A DNA stretch of 64,000 nt, from assembly GCA_033782935.1 (NCBI GenBank), contig JAWQEG010000623.1, positions 80,001-144,000 on the forward strand, read 5' to 3'. Source of the DNA: Petrolisthes cinctipes. Its lineage: Eukaryota > Arthropoda > Malacostraca > Decapoda > Porcellanidae. The notes beneath the pieces are model-generated. The model saw only the letters and a list, made by a program, of their open reading frames with translations. It had not been told where the DNA came from and searched no databases. Position numbers and translations under genes: made by a program. Every line of letters starts with the position of its first letter. Position 1 is the first letter of the stretch. Shown piece after piece: positions 11,053 to 26,199 of the stretch.

Positions 11053-14000
11053 AGCATGAATTTGGGATATAAACGAATACAGAAGATGCATACACATATG
11101 GCCTTTGGGCACCTAAAATATCGATTTTTAGCATGTTTTGGGCCTGTATTTTGAAAATACTGTAACACGGAGTAGGCATGTACAGATCGCTTTTGGGACC
11201 CAAAAATATCGAATTCTCGTGTGTTTTGAGCCTGAATTTGAGATATAAACGGGTACAGAAGATGCATGCACATATCGACTTTGGGCACCTAAAATATCGA
11301 TTTTTAACATGTTTTGGGACTATATTTTGAAAATATTCTAGCACTGAGTAGGCATGTACAGATCGCTTCTGGGACCCAAAAATATAGAATTTTCGGGGTT
11401 TTTGAGCCTGAATTTGGGATATAAACGGATACAGAAGATGCATACACATATTGACTTTGGGCACCTAAAATATCGATTTTCAGCATGTTTTGGGCCTGTA
11501 ATTTGAAAATACTGTAACACGGAGTAGGCATGTACAGATCGCTTTTGGGACCCAAAAATATCGAATTTTCGGGTGTTTTGAGCCAGAATTTGAGATATAA
11601 ACGGGTACAAAAGATGCATGCACATATCGACTTTAGGCACCTAAAATATCGATTTTTAGCATGTTTTGGGACTATATTTTGAAAATATTCTAGCACTGAG
11701 TAGGCATGTACAGATCGCTTCTGGGACCCAAAAATATCGAATTTTCGGGTTTTTTTAGCATGAATTTAGGATATAAACGGATACAGATGATGCATACACA
11801 TATTGACTTTGGGCACCTAAAATATCGATTTTCAGCATGTTTTGGGCCTGTATTTTGAAAATACTGTACCACGGAATAGGCATGTACAGATCGCTTTTGG
11901 GACCCAAAAATATCGAATTCTCGTGTGTTTTGAGCCTGAATTTGAGATATAAAAGGGTACAGAAGATGCATGCACATATCGACTTTGGGCACCTAAAATA
12001 TCGATTTTTAACATGTTTTGGGACTATATTTTGAAAATATTCTAGCACTGAGTAGGCATGTACAGATCGCTTCTGGGACCCAAAAATATCGAATTTTCGG
12101 GTGTTTTGAGCCAGAATTTCGGAAATAAACGGGTATAGAAGATGCATACACATATTGACTTTGGAACCTAAAATATCGATTTTCAGCATGTTTTGGGCAT
12201 GTATATTGAAAATACTCTAACACGGAGTAGGCATGTACAAATCGCTTTTGGGACCCAAAAATATCGAATTTTCGTGTGTTTTGAGCCTGAATTTGAGATA
12301 TAAACGGGTACAGAAGATGCATGCACATATCGACTTTGGGCACCTAAAATATCGATTTTTAGCATGTTTTGAGCTCATATCTTGAAAATATTCTAGCACT
12401 GAGTAGGCATGTACAGATCGCTTCTAGGACCCAAAAATATCGAATTTTCGGATGTTTTAAGCCAGAATTTGGGAAATAAACGGACTTAAAAGATGCATAC
12501 ACATATTGACTTTGGGCACCTAAAATATTGATTTTCAGCATGTTTTGGGCCTGTATATTGAAAATACTCTAACACGGAGTAGGCATGTACAGATCGCTTT
12601 TGGGACCCAAAAATATCGAATTTTCGGGTGTTTTGAGCCTGAATTTGAGATATAAACGGGTACAGAAGATGCATGCACATATCGACTTTGGGCACCTAAA
12701 ATATCGATTTTTAGCATGTTTTGGGCTCATATCTTGAAAATATTCTAGCACTGAGTAGGCATGTACAGATCGCTTCTGGGACCCAAAAATATCGAATTTT
12801 CGGGTTTTTTTAGCATGAATTTGGGATATAAACGGATACAGAAGATGCATACACATATTGACTTTGGGCACCTAAAATATCGATTTTCAGCATGTTTTGG
12901 GCCTGTATTTTGAAAATACTGTAACACGGAGTAGGCATGTACAGATCGCTTCTGGGACCCAAAAATATCGAATTTTCGTGTGTTTTGAGCCTGAATTTGA
13001 GATATAAACGTTTACAGAAGATGCATGCACATATCGACTTTGGGCACCTAAAATATCGATTTTTAGCATGTTTTGGGCTCATATCTTGAAAATATTCTAG
13101 CACTGAGTAGGCATGTACAGATCGCTTCTAGGTCCCAAAAATATCGAATTTTCGGGTGTTTTGAGCCAGAATTTGGGAAATAAACGGACTTAAAAGATGC
13201 ATTCACATATTGACTTTTGGCACCTAAAATATCGATTTTCAGCATGTTTTGGGCCTGTATATTGAAAATACTCTATCACGGAGTAGGCATGTACAGATCG
13301 CTTCTGGGACCCAAAAATATAGAATTTTCGGGGTTTTTGAGCCTGAATTTGAGATATAAACGGGTACTGAAGATGCATGCACATATCGACTTTGGGCACC
13401 CAAAATATCGATTTTTAGCATGTTTTGGGCCTATATTTTGAAAATATTCTAGCACTGAATAGGCATGTACAGATCTCTTCTGGGACCCAAAAATATAGAA
13501 TTTTCGGGGTTTTTGAGCCTGAATTTGGGATATAAACGGATACCGAAGATAAATACACATATTGACTTTGGGCACCTAAAATATCGATTTTCAGCATGTT
13601 TTGGGCCTGTATTTTGAAAATACTGTAACACGGAGTAGGCATGTACAGATCGCTTTTGGGACCCAAAAATATCGAATTCTCGTGTGTTTTGAGCCTGAAT
13701 TTGAGATATAAACGGGTACAGAAGATGCATGCACATATCGACTTTGGGCACCTAAAATATCGATTTTTAACATGTTTTGGGACTATATTTTGAAAATATT
13801 CTAGCACTGAGTAGGCATGTACAGATCGCTTCTGGGACCCAAAAATATCGAATTTTCGGGTTTTTTGAGCCTGAATTTGAGATATAAACGGGTACTGAAG
13901 ATGCATGCACATATCGACTTTGGGCACCCAAAATATCGATTTTTAGCATGTTTTGGGCCTATATTTTGAAAATATTCTAGCACTGAATAGGCATGTACAG

Positions 14001-14739
14001 ATCGCTTCTGGGACCCAAAAATATCGAATTTTCAGGGTTTTTGAGCCTGAATTTGGGATATAAACGGATACCGAAGATAAATACACATATTGACTTTGGG
14101 CACCTAAAATATCGATTTTCAGCATGTTTTGGGCCTGTAATTTGAAAATACTGTAACACGGAGTAGAAATGTACAGATCGCTTTTGGGACCGAAAAATAT
14201 CGAATTTTCGTGTGTTTTGAGCCTGAATTTGAGATATAAACGGGTACAGAAGATGCATGCACATATCGACTTTGGGCACCTAAAATATCGATTTTTAGCA
14301 TGTTTTGGGCTCATATCTTGAAAATATTCTAGCACTGAGTAGGCATGTACAGATCGCTTCTAGGTCCCAAAAATATCGAATTTTCGGGTGTTTTGAGCCA
14401 GAATTTGGGAAATAAACGGACTTAAAAGATGCATACACATATTGACTTTTGGCACCTAAAATATCGATTTTCAGCATGTATTGGGCCTGTATATTGAAAA
14501 TACTCTAACACGGAGTAGGCATGTACAGATCGCTTCTGGGACCCAAAAATATCGAATTTTCGGGTGTTTTGAGCCTGAATTTGAGATATAAACGGGTACT
14601 GAAGGTGCATGCACATATCGACTTTGGGCACCCAAAATATCGATTTTTAGCATGTTTTGGGCCTATATTTTGAAAATATTCTAGCACTGAATAGGCATGT
14701 ACAGATCGCTTCTGGGACCCAAAAATATCGAATTTTCGG

Positions 14740-16700
14740 GTGTTTTGAGCCTGAATTTGAGATATAAACGGGTACTGAAGATGCATGCACATATCGACTT
14801 TGGGCACCCAAAATATCGATTTTTAGCATGTTTTGGGCCTATATTTTGAAATTATTCTAGCACTGAATAGGCATGTACAGATCGCTTCTGGGACCCAAAA
14901 ATATAGAATTTTCGGGGTTTTTGAGCCTGAATTTGGGATATAAACGGATACCGAAGATAAATACACATATTGACTTTGGGCACCTAAAATATCGATTTTC
15001 AGCATGTTTTATGCCTGTATTTTGAAAATACTCTAACACGGAGTAGGCATGTACAGATCGCTTTTGGGACCCAAAAATATCGAATTCTCGTGTGTTTTGA
15101 GCCTGAATTTGAGATATAAACGGGTATAGAAGATGCATGCACATATCGACTTTGGGCACCTAAAATATCGATTTTTAACATGTTTTGGGACTATATTTTA
15201 AAAATATTCTAGCACTGAGTAGGCATGTACAGATTGCTTCTGGGACCCAAAAATATCGAATTTTCGGGTGTTTTGAGCCTGAATTTGAGATATAAACGGG
15301 TACTGAAGATGCATGCACATATCGACTTTGGGCACCCAAAATATAGATTTTTAGCATGTTTTGGGCCTATATTTTGAAAATATTCTAACACTGAATAGGC
15401 ATGTACAGATCGCTTCTGGGACCCAAAAATATCGAATTTTCGGGTGTTTTGAGCCTGAATTTGGGATATAAACGGATACCGAAGATAAATACACATATTG
15501 ACTTTGGGCACCTAAAATATCGATTTTCAGCATGTTTTGGGCCTGTATTTTGAAAATACTGTAACACGGAGTAGGCATGTACAGATCGCTTTTGGGACCG
15601 AAAAATATCGAATTTTCGTGTGTTTTGAGCCTGAATTTGAGATATAAACGGGTACAGAAGATGCATGCACATATCGACTTTGGGCACCTAAAATATCGAT
15701 TTTTAGCATGTTTTGGGCTCATATCTTGAAAATATTCTAGCACTGAGTAGGCATGTACAGATCGCTTCTAGGACCCAAAAATATCGAATTTTCGGATGTT
15801 TTGAGCCAGAATTTGGGAAATAAACGGACTTAAAAGATGCATACACATATTGACTTTGGGCACCTAAAATATCGATTTTCAGCATGTTTTGGGCCTGTAT
15901 ATTGAAAATACTCTAACACGGAGTAGGCATGTACAGATCGCTTTTGGGACCCAAAAATATCGAATTTTCGGGTGTTTTGAGCCTGAATTTGAGATATAAA
16001 CGGGTACAGAAGATGCATGCACATATCGACTTTGGGCACCTAAAATATCGATTTTTAGCATGTTTTGGGCTCATATCTTGAAAATATTCTAGCACTGAGT
16101 AGGCATGTACAGATCGCTTCTAGGTCCCAAAAATATCGAATTTTCGGGTGTTTTGAGCCAGAATTTGGGAAATAAACGGACTTAAAAGATGCATACACAT
16201 ATTGACTTTTGGCACCTAAAATATCGATTTTCAGCATCTTTTGGGCCTGTATATTGAAAATACTCTAACACGGAGTAGGCATGTACAGATCGCTTCTGGG
16301 ATCCAAAAATATCGAATTTTCGGGTGTTTTGAGCCTGAATTTGAGATATAAACGGGTACTGAAGATGCATGCACATATCGACTTTGGGCACCCAAAATAT
16401 CGATTTTTAGCATGTTTTGGGCCTGTATTTTGAAAATATTCTAGCACTGAATAGGCATGTACAGATCGCTTCTGGGACCCAAAAATATAGAATTTTCGGG
16501 GTTTTTGAGCCTGAATTTGGGAAATAAACGGGTATAGAAGATGCATACACATATTGACTTTGGGCACCTAAAATATCGATTTTCAGCATGTTTTGGGCCT
16601 GTATATTGAAAATACTCTAACACGGAGTAGGCATGTACAAATCGCTTCTGGGACCCAAAAATATCGAATTTTCGGGTGTTTTGAGCCTGAATTTGAGATA
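14740..16700. repeat. Block duplicated at 4,048-bp spacing (23 monomers), copy 1
   Basis: The segment recurs at about 18788-20748. Anchors are GAAATTATTCTAG (near 14849 and 18897) and CATGTTTTATGCC (near 15003 and 19051). A handful of private substitutions separate the copies, so the duplication is recent but not the youngest. Parts of it also match about 22.6-24.5 kb at 7,392 bp (42 monomers). Confidence 0.8.
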
Positions 16701-18787
16701 TAAACGGGTACAGAAGATGCATGCACATATCGACTTTGGGCACCTAAAATATCGATTTTCAGCATGTTTTGGGCTCATATCTTAAAAATATTCTAGCACT
16801 GAGTAGGCATGTACAGATCGCTTCTGGGACCCAAAAATATCGAATTTTCGGGTGTTTTGAGTCTGAATTTGGGATATAAACGGGTACAGAAGATGAATGC
16901 AAATATTGACTTTGGGCACCTAAAATATCGATTTTCAGCATGTTTTGGGCCTGTATTTTGAAAATACTCTAACACGGAGTAGGCATGTACAGATCGCTTC
17001 AGGGACCCACAAATATCGAATTTTCGGGTGTTTTGAGCCTGAATTTGAGATATAAACGGGTACAAAAGATGCATGCACATATCGACTTTGGGCACCTAAA
17101 ATATCGATTTTCAGCATGTTTTGGGCCAATATTTTCAGAAAAATCTAGCACTGAGTAGGCATGTACAGATCGCTTCTGGGATCCAAAAATATCGAATTTT
17201 CGGGTGTTTTGAGCCTGAATTTGGGAAACAAACGGGTACAGAAGATGCATACACATATTGACTTTGGGCACCTAAAATATTGATTTTCAGCATGTTTTGG
17301 GCCCATATTTTTAAAAAAATCTAGCACTGAGTAGGCATGTACAGATCGCTTCTGGGACCCAAAAATATCGAATTTTCGGGTGTTTTGAGCCTGAATTTGG
17401 GAAACAAACGGGTACAGAAGATGCATACACATATCGACTTTGGGCACCTAAAATATTGATTTTCAGCACGTTTTGGGCCAATATTTTGAAAAAATTCTAG
17501 CACTGAGTAGGCATGTACAGATCGCTTCTGGGACCCAAAAATATCGAATTCTCGGGTGTTTTGAGTCTGTATTTTGGATATAAACGTGTACAGAAGATGA
17601 ATGCAAATATTGACTTTGGGCACCTAAAATATCGATTTTCAGCATGTTTTGGGCCTGTATTTTGAAAATACTCTAACACGGAGTAGGCATGTACAGATCG
17701 CTTTTGGGACCCAAAAATATCGAATTTTCGTGTGTTTTGAGCCTGAATTTGAGATATAAACGGGTACAGAAGATGCATGCACATATCGACTTTGGGCACC
17801 CAAAATATCGATTTTTAGCATGTTTTAGGCTCATATCTTGAAAATATTCTAGCACTGAGTAGGCATGTACAGATCGCTTCTAGGACCCAAAAATATCGAA
17901 TATTCGGATGTTTTGAGCCAGAATTTGGGAAATAAACGGACTTAAAAGATGCATACACATATTGACTTTGGGCACCTAAAATATCGATTTTCAGCATGTT
18001 TTGGGCCTGTATATTGAAAATACTCTAACACGGAGTAGGCATGTACAGATCGCTTCTGGGACCCAAAAATATCGAATTTTCGTGTGTTTTGAGCCTGAAT
18101 TTGAGATATAAACGGGTACAGAAGATGCATGCACATATCGAATTTGGGCACCTAAAATATCGATTTTCAGCATGTTTTGGGCTCATATCTTGAAAATATT
18201 CTAGCACTGAGTAGGCATGTACAGATCGCTTCTAGGTCCCAAAAATATCGAATTTTCGGGTGTTTTGAGCCAGAATTTGGGAAATAAACGGACTTAAAAG
18301 ATACATACACATATTGACTTTTGGCACCTAAAATATCGATTTTCAGCATGTTTTGGGAATGTATTTTGAAAATACTGTACCACGGAGTAGGCATGTACAG
18401 ATCGCTTCTGGGACCCAAAAATATAGAATTTTCGGGGTTTCTGAGCCTGAATTTGGGATATAAATGGATACCGAAGATAAATACACATATTGACTTTGGG
18501 CACCTAAAATATCGATTTTCAGCATGTTTTGGGCCTGTATTTTGAAAATACTGTAACACGGAGTAGGCATGTACAGATCGCTTTTGGGACCCAAAAATAT
18601 CGAATTCTCGTGTGTTTTGAGCCTGAATTTGAGATATAAACGGGTACAGAAGATGCATGCACATATCGACTTTGGGCACCTAAAATATCGATTTTTAACA
18701 TGTTTTGGGACTATATTTTGAAAATATTCTAGCACTGAGTAGGCATGTTCAGATCGCTTCTGGGACCCAAAAATATCGATTTTTCGG

Positions 18788-20748
18788 GTGTTTTGAGCCT
18801 GAATTTGAGATATAAACGGGTACTGAAGATGCATGCACATATCGACTTTGGGCACCCAAAATATCGATTTTTAGCATGTTTTGGGCCTATATTTTGAAAT
18901 TATTCTAGCACTGAATAGGCATGTACAGATCGCTTCTGGGACCCAAAAATATAGAATTTTCGGGGTTTTTGAGCCTGAATTTGGGATATAAACGGATACC
19001 GAAGATAAATACACATATTGACTTTGGGCACCTAAAATATCGATTTTCAGCATGTTTTATGCCTGTATTTTGAAAATACTCTAACACGGAGTAGGCATGT
19101 ACAGATCGCTTTTGGGACCCAAAAATATCGAATTCTCGTGTGTTTTGAGCCTGAATTTGAGATATAAACGGGTATAGAAGATGCATGCACATATCGACTT
19201 TGGGCACCTAAAATATCGATTTTTAACATGTTTTGGGACTATATTTTAAAAATATTCTAGCACTGAGTAGGCATGTACAGATTGCTTCTGGGACCCAAAA
19301 ATATCGAATTTTCGGGTGTTTTGAGCCTGAATTTGAGATATAAACGGGTACTGAAGATGCATGCACATATCGACTTTGGGCACCCAAAATATAGATTTTT
19401 AGCATGTTTTGGGCCTATATTTTGAAAATATTCTAACACTGAATAGGCATGTACAGATCGCTTCTGGGACCCAAAAATATCGAATTTTCGGGTGTTTTGA
19501 GCCTGAATTTGGGATATAAACGGATACCGAAGATAAATACACATATTGACTTTGGGCACCTAAAATATCGATTTTCAGCATGTTTTGGGCCTGTATTTTG
19601 AAAATACTGTAACACGGAGTAGGCATGTACAGATCGCTTTTGGGACCGAAAAATATCGAATTTTCGTGTGTTTTGAGCCTGAATTTGAGATATAAACGGG
19701 TACAGAAGATGCATGCACATATCGACTTTGGGCACCTAAAATATCGATTTTTAGCATGTTTTGGGCTCATATCTTGAAAATATTCTAGCACTGAGTAGGC
19801 ATGTACAGATCGCTTCTAGGACCCAAAAATATCGAATTTTCGGATGTTTTGAGCCAGAATTTGGGAAATAAACGGACTTAAAAGATGCATACACATATTG
19901 ACTTTGGGCACCTAAAATATCGATTTTCTGCATGTTTTTGGCCTGTATATTGAAAATACTCTAACACGGAGTAGGCATGTACAGATCGCTTTTGGGACCC
20001 AAAAATATCGAATTTTCGGGTGTTTTGAGCCTGAATTTGAGATATAAACGGGTACAGAAGATGCATGCACATATCGACTTTGGGCACCTAAAATATCGAT
20101 TTTTAGCATGTTTTGGGCTCATATCTTGAAAATATTCTAGCACTGAGTAGGCATGTACAGATCGCTTCTAGGTCCCAAAAATATCGAATTTTCGGGTGTT
20201 TTAAGCCAGAATTTGGGAAATAAACGGACTTAAAAGATGCATACACATATTGACTTTTGGCACCTAAAATATCGATTTTCAGCATGTTTTGGGCCTGTAT
20301 ATTGAAAATACTCTAACACGGAGTAGGCATGTACAGATCGCTTCTGGGATCCAAAAATATCGAATTTTCGGGTGTTTTGAGCCTGAATTTGAGATATAAA
20401 CGGGTACTGAAGATGCATGCACATATAGACTTTGGGCACCCAAAATATCGATTTTTAGCATGTTTTGGGCCTATATTTTGAAAATATTCTAGCACTGAAT
20501 AGGCATGTACAGATCGCTTCTGGGACCCAAAAATATAGAATTTTCGGGGTTTTTGAGCCTGAATTTGGGAAATAAACGGGTATAGAAGATGCATACACAT
20601 ATTGACTTTGGGCACCTAAAATATCGATTTTCAGCATGTTTTGGGCCTGTATATTGAAAATACTCTAACACGGAGTAGGCATGTACAAATCGCTTCTGAG
20701 ACCCAAAAATATCGAATTTTCGGGTGTTTTGAGCCAGAATTTGAGATA
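18788..20748. repeat. Block duplicated at 4,048-bp spacing (23 monomers), copy 2
   Basis: This is the near copy of 14740-16700. The left edge is fixed by differences just upstream (GCATGTTCAG near 18744 and ATCGATTTTTCGGG near 18776, against the usual forms in copy 1). On the right, similarity stops near 20750, so the rest of the 23-monomer unit is not repeated. Confidence 0.8.
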
Positions 20749-20889
20749 TAAACGGGTACAGAAGATGCATGCACATATCGACTTTGGGCACCTAAAATAT
20801 CGATTTTCAGCATGTTTTGGGCCTGTATATTGAAAATACTCTAACACGGAGTAGGCATGTACAGATCGCTTCTGGGACCCAAAAATATC

Positions 20890-21565
20890 GAATTTTCGGG
20901 TGTTTTGAGCCTGAATTTGAGATATAAACGGGTACTGAAGATGCATGCACATATCGACTTTGGGCACCCAAAATATCGATTTTTAGCATGTTTTGGGCCT
21001 ATATTTTGAAAATATTCTAGCACTGAATAGGCATGTACAGATCGCTTCTGGGACCGAAATATATAGAATTTTCGGGGTTTTTGAGCCTGAATTTGGGAAA
21101 TAAACGGGTATAGAAGATGCATACACATATTGACTTTGGGCACCTAAAATATCGATTTTCAGCATGTTTTGGGCCTGTATATTGAAAATACTCTAACACG
21201 GAATAGGCATGTACAAATCGCTTCTGGGACCCAAAAATATCGAATTTTCGGGTGTTTTGAGCCTGAATTTGAGATATAAACGGGTACAGAAGATGCATGC
21301 ACATATCGACTTTGGGCACCTAAAATATCGATTTTCAGCATGTTTTGGGCTCATATCTTAAAAATATTCTAGCACTGAGTAGGCATGTACAGATCGCTTC
21401 TGGGACCCAAAAATATCGAATTTTCGGGTGTTTTGAGCCAGAATTTGGGAAATAAACGGGTATAGAAGATGCATACACATATTGACCTTGGGCACCTAAA
21501 ATATCGATTTTCAGCATGTTTTGGGCCTGTATATTGAAAATACTCTAACACGGAGTAGGCATGTA
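20890..21565. repeat. Block repeated at 880-bp spacing (5 monomers), copy 1
   Basis: About 0.68 kb is near identical to about 21770-22445. The unusual GGGACCGAAATATATAG variant, found in this form only here, anchors both copies at about 21051 and 21931. The roughly 200 bp between the copies differs, so the duplicated unit was later altered or the copy was partial. Confidence 0.75.
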
Positions 21566-21769
21566 CAAATCGCTTTTGGGATCCAAAAATATCGAATTTT
21601 CGGGTGTTTTGAGCCTGAATTTGAGATATGAACGGGTACAGAAGATGCATGCACATATCGACTTTGGGCACCTAAAATATCGATTTTTAGCATGTTTTGG
21701 GCCCATATTTTGAAAAAAATCTAGCACTGAGTAGGCATGTACAGATCGCTTCTGGGACCCAAAAATATA

Positions 21770-22445
21770 GAATTTTCGGGTGTTTTGAGCCTGAATTTGA
21801 GATATAAACGGGTACTGAAGATGCATGCACATATCGACTTTGGGCACCCAAAATATCGATTTTTAGCATGTTTTGGGCCTATATTTTGAAAATATTCTAG
21901 CACTGAATAGGCATGTACAGATCGCTTCTGGGACCGAAATATATAGAATTTTCGGGGTTTTTGAGCCTGAATTTGGGAAATAAACGGGTATAGAAGATGC
22001 ATACACATATTGACTTTGGGCACCTAAAATATCGATTTTCAGCATGTTTTGGGCCTGTATATTGAAAATACTCTAACACGGAATAGGCATGTACAAATCG
22101 CTTCTGGGACCCAAAAATATCGAATTTTCGGGTGTTTTGAGCCTGAATTTGAGATATAAACGGGTACAGAAGATGCATGCACATATCGACTTTGGGCACC
22201 TAAAATATCGATTTTCAGCATGTTTTGGGCTCATATCTTAAAAATATTCTAGCACTGAGTAGGCATGTACAGATCGCTTCTGGGACCCAAAAATATCGAA
22301 TTTTCGGGTGTTTTGAGCCAGAATTTGGGAAATAAACGGGTATAGAAGATGCATACACATATTGACCTTGGGCACCTAAAATATCGATTTTCAGCATGTT
22401 TTGGGCCTGTATATTGAAAATACTCTAACACGGAGTAGGCATGTA
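21770..22445. repeat. Block repeated at 880-bp spacing (5 monomers), copy 2
   Basis: This is the second copy of the block at 20890-21565, with the same GGGACCGAAATATATAG variant and the same ATTGACCTTGGGC variant (near 21483 and 22363). Confidence 0.75.
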
Positions 22446-25400
22446 CAGATCGCTCCTGGGACCCAAAAATATCGAATTCTCGTGTGTTTTGAGCCTGAAT
22501 TTGAGATATAAACGGGTACAGAAGATGCATGCACATATCGACTTTGGGCACCTAAAATATCGATTTTTAACATGTTTTGGGACTATATTTTGAAAATATT
22601 CTAGCACTGAGTAGGCATGTACAGATCGCTTCTGGGACCCAAAAATATCGAATTTTCGGGTGTTTTGAGCCTGAATTTGAGATATAAACGGGTACTGAAG
22701 ATGCATGCACATATCGACTTTGGGCACCCAAAATATCGATTTTTAGCATGTTTTGGGCCTATATTTTGAAAATATTCTAGCACTGAATAGGCATGTACAG
22801 ATCGCTTCTGGGACCCAAAAATATAGAATTTTATGGGTTTTTGAGCCTGAATTTGGGATATAAACGGATACCGAAGATAAATACACATATTGACTTTGGG
22901 CACCTAAAATATCGATTTTCAGCATGTTTTGGGCCTGTATTTTGAAAATACTGTAACACGGAGTAGGCATGTACAGATCGCTTTTGGGACCCAAAAATAT
23001 CGAATTTTCGTGTGTTTTGAGCCTGAATTTGAGATATAAACGGGTACAGAAGATGCATGCACATATCGACTTTGGGCACCTAAAATATCGATTTTTAGCA
23101 TGTTTTGGGCTCATATCTTGAAAATATTCTAGCACTGAGTAGGCATGTACAGATCGCTTCTAGGACCCAAAAATATCGAATTTTCGGATGTTTTGAGCCA
23201 GAATTTGGGAAATAAACGGACTTAAAAGATGCATACACATATTGACTTTGGGCACCTAAAATATCGATTTTTAGCATGTTTTGGGCCTGTATATTGAAAA
23301 TACTCTAACACGGAGTAGGCATGTACAGATCGCTTCTGGGACCCAAAAATATCGAATTTTCGTGTGTTTTGAACCTGAATTTGAGATATAAACGGGTACA
23401 GAAGATGCATGCACATATCGACTTTGGGCACCTAAAATATCGATTTTTAGCATGTTTTGGGCTCATATCTTGAAAATATTCTAGCACTGAGTAGGCATGT
23501 ACAGATCGCTTCTAGGTCCCAAAAATATCGAATTTTCGGGTGTTTTGAGCCAGAATTTGGGAAATAAACGGACTTAAAAGATGCATACACATATTGACTT
23601 TTGGCACCTAAAATATCGATTTTCAGCATGTTTTGGGCCTGTATATTGAAAATACTCTAACACGGAGTAGGCATGTACAGATCGCTTCTGGGACCCAAAA
23701 ATATCGAATTTTCGGGTGTTTTGAGCCTGAATTTGAGATATAAACGGGTACTGAAGATGCATGCACATATCGACTTTGGGCACCCAAAATATCGATTTTT
23801 AGCATGTTTTGGGCCTATATTTTGAAAATATTCTGGCACTGAATAGGCATGTACAGATCGCTTCTGGGACCCAAAAATATAGAATTTTCGGGGTTTTTGA
23901 GCCTGAATTTGGGAAATAAACGGGTATAGAAGATGCATACACATATTGACTTTGGGCACTTAAAATATCGATTTTCAGCATGTTTTGGGCCTGTATATTG
24001 AAAATACTCTAACACGGAGTAGGCATGTACAAATCGCTTCTGGGACCCAAAAATATCGAATTTTCGGGTGTTTTGAGCCTGAATTTGAGATATAAACGGG
24101 TACAGAAGATGCATGCACATATCGACTTTGGGCACCTAAAATATCGATTTTCAGCATGTTTTGGGCTCATATCTTAAAAATATTCTAGCACTGAGTAGGC
24201 ATGTACAGATCGCTTCTGGGACCCAAAAATATCGAATTTTCGGGTGTTTTGAGTCTGAATTTGGGATATAAACGGGTACAGAAGATGAATGCAAATATTG
24301 ACTTTGGGCACCTAAAATATCGATTTTCAGCACGTTTTGGGCCTGTATTTTGAAAATACTCTAACACGGAGTAGGCATGTACAGATCGCTTTTGGGACCC
24401 AAAAATATCGAATTTTCGGGTGTTTTGAGCCTGAATTTGAGATATGAACGGGTACAGAAGATGCATGCACATATCGACTTTGGGCATCTAAAATATCGAT
24501 TTTTAGCATGTTTTGGGCCAATATTTTGAAAAAATTCTAGCACTGAGTAGGCATGTACAGATCGCTTCTGGGACCCAAAAATATCGAATTTTCGGGTGTT
24601 TTGAGTCTGAATTTTGGATATAAACGGGTACAGAAGATGAATGCAAATATTGACTTTGGGCACCTAAAATATCGATTTTCAGCATGTTTTGGGACTGTAT
24701 TTTGAAAATACTCTAACACGGAGTAGGCATGTACAGATCGCTTTTGGGACCCAAAAATATCGAATTTTCGTGTGTTTTGAGCCTGAATTTGAGATATAAA
24801 CGGGTACAGAAGATGCATGCACATATCGACTTTGGGCACCTAAAATATCGATTTTTAGCATGTTTTGGGCTCATATCTTGAAAATATTCTAGCACTGAGT
24901 AGGCATGTACAGATCGCTTCTAGGACCCAAAAATATCGAATATTCGGATGTTTTGAGCCAGAATTTGGGAAATAAACGGACTTAAAAGATGCATACACAT
25001 ATTGACTTTGGGCACCTAAAATATCGATTTTCAGCATGTTTTGGGCCTGTATATTGAAAATACTTTAACACGGAGTAGGCATGTACAGATCGCTTTTGGG
25101 ACCCAAAAATATCGAATTTTCGTGTGTTTTGAGCCTGAATTTGAGATATAAACGGGTACAGAAGATGCATGCACATATCGACTTTGGGCACCTAAAATAT
25201 CGATTTTTAGCATGTTTTGGGCTCATATCTTGAAAATATTCTAGCACTGAGTAGGCATGTACAGATCGCTTCTAGGTCCCAAAAATATCGAATTTTCGGG
25301 TGTTTTGAGCCAGAATTTGGGAAATAAACGGACTTAAAAGATGCATACACATATTGACTTTTGGCACCTAAAATATCGATTTTCAGCATGTTTTGGGCCT

Positions 25401-26199
25401 GTATTTTGAAAATACTGTAACACGGAGTAGGCATGTACAGATCGCTTCTGGGACCCAAAAATATAGAATTTTCGGAGTTTTTGAGCCTGAATTTGGGATA
25501 TAAATGGATACCGAAGATAAATACACATATTGACTTTGGGCACCTAAAATATCGATTTTCAGCATGTTTTGGGCCTGTATTTCGAAAATACTGTAACTCG
25601 GAGTAGGCATGTACAGATCGCTTTTGGTACCCAAAAATATCGAATTCTCGTGTGTTTTGAGCCTGAATTTGAGATATAAACGGGTACAGAAGATGCATGC
25701 ACATATCGACTTTGGGCACCTAAAATATCGATTTTTAACATGTTTTGGGACTATATTTTGAAAATATTCTAGCACTGAGTAGGCATGTACAGATCGCTTC
25801 TGGGACCCAAAAATATCGAATTTTCGGGTGTTTTGAGCCTGAATTTGAGATATAAACGGGTACTGAAGATGCATGCACATATCGACTTTGGGCACCCAAA
25901 ATATCGATTTTTAGCATGTTTTGGGCCTATATTTTGAAAATACTGTAACACGGAGTAGGCATGTACAGATCGCTTTTGGGACCCAAAAATATCGAATTTT
26001 CGTGTGTTTTGAGCCTGAATTTTGGATATAAACGGGTACAGAAGATGCATGCACATATCGACTTTGGGCACCTAAAATATCGATTTTTAGCATGTTTTAA
26101 GCTCATATCTTGAAAATATTCTAGCACTGAGTAGGCATGTACAGATCGCTTCTAGGACCCAAAAATATCGAATTTTCGGATGTTTTGAGCCAGAATTTG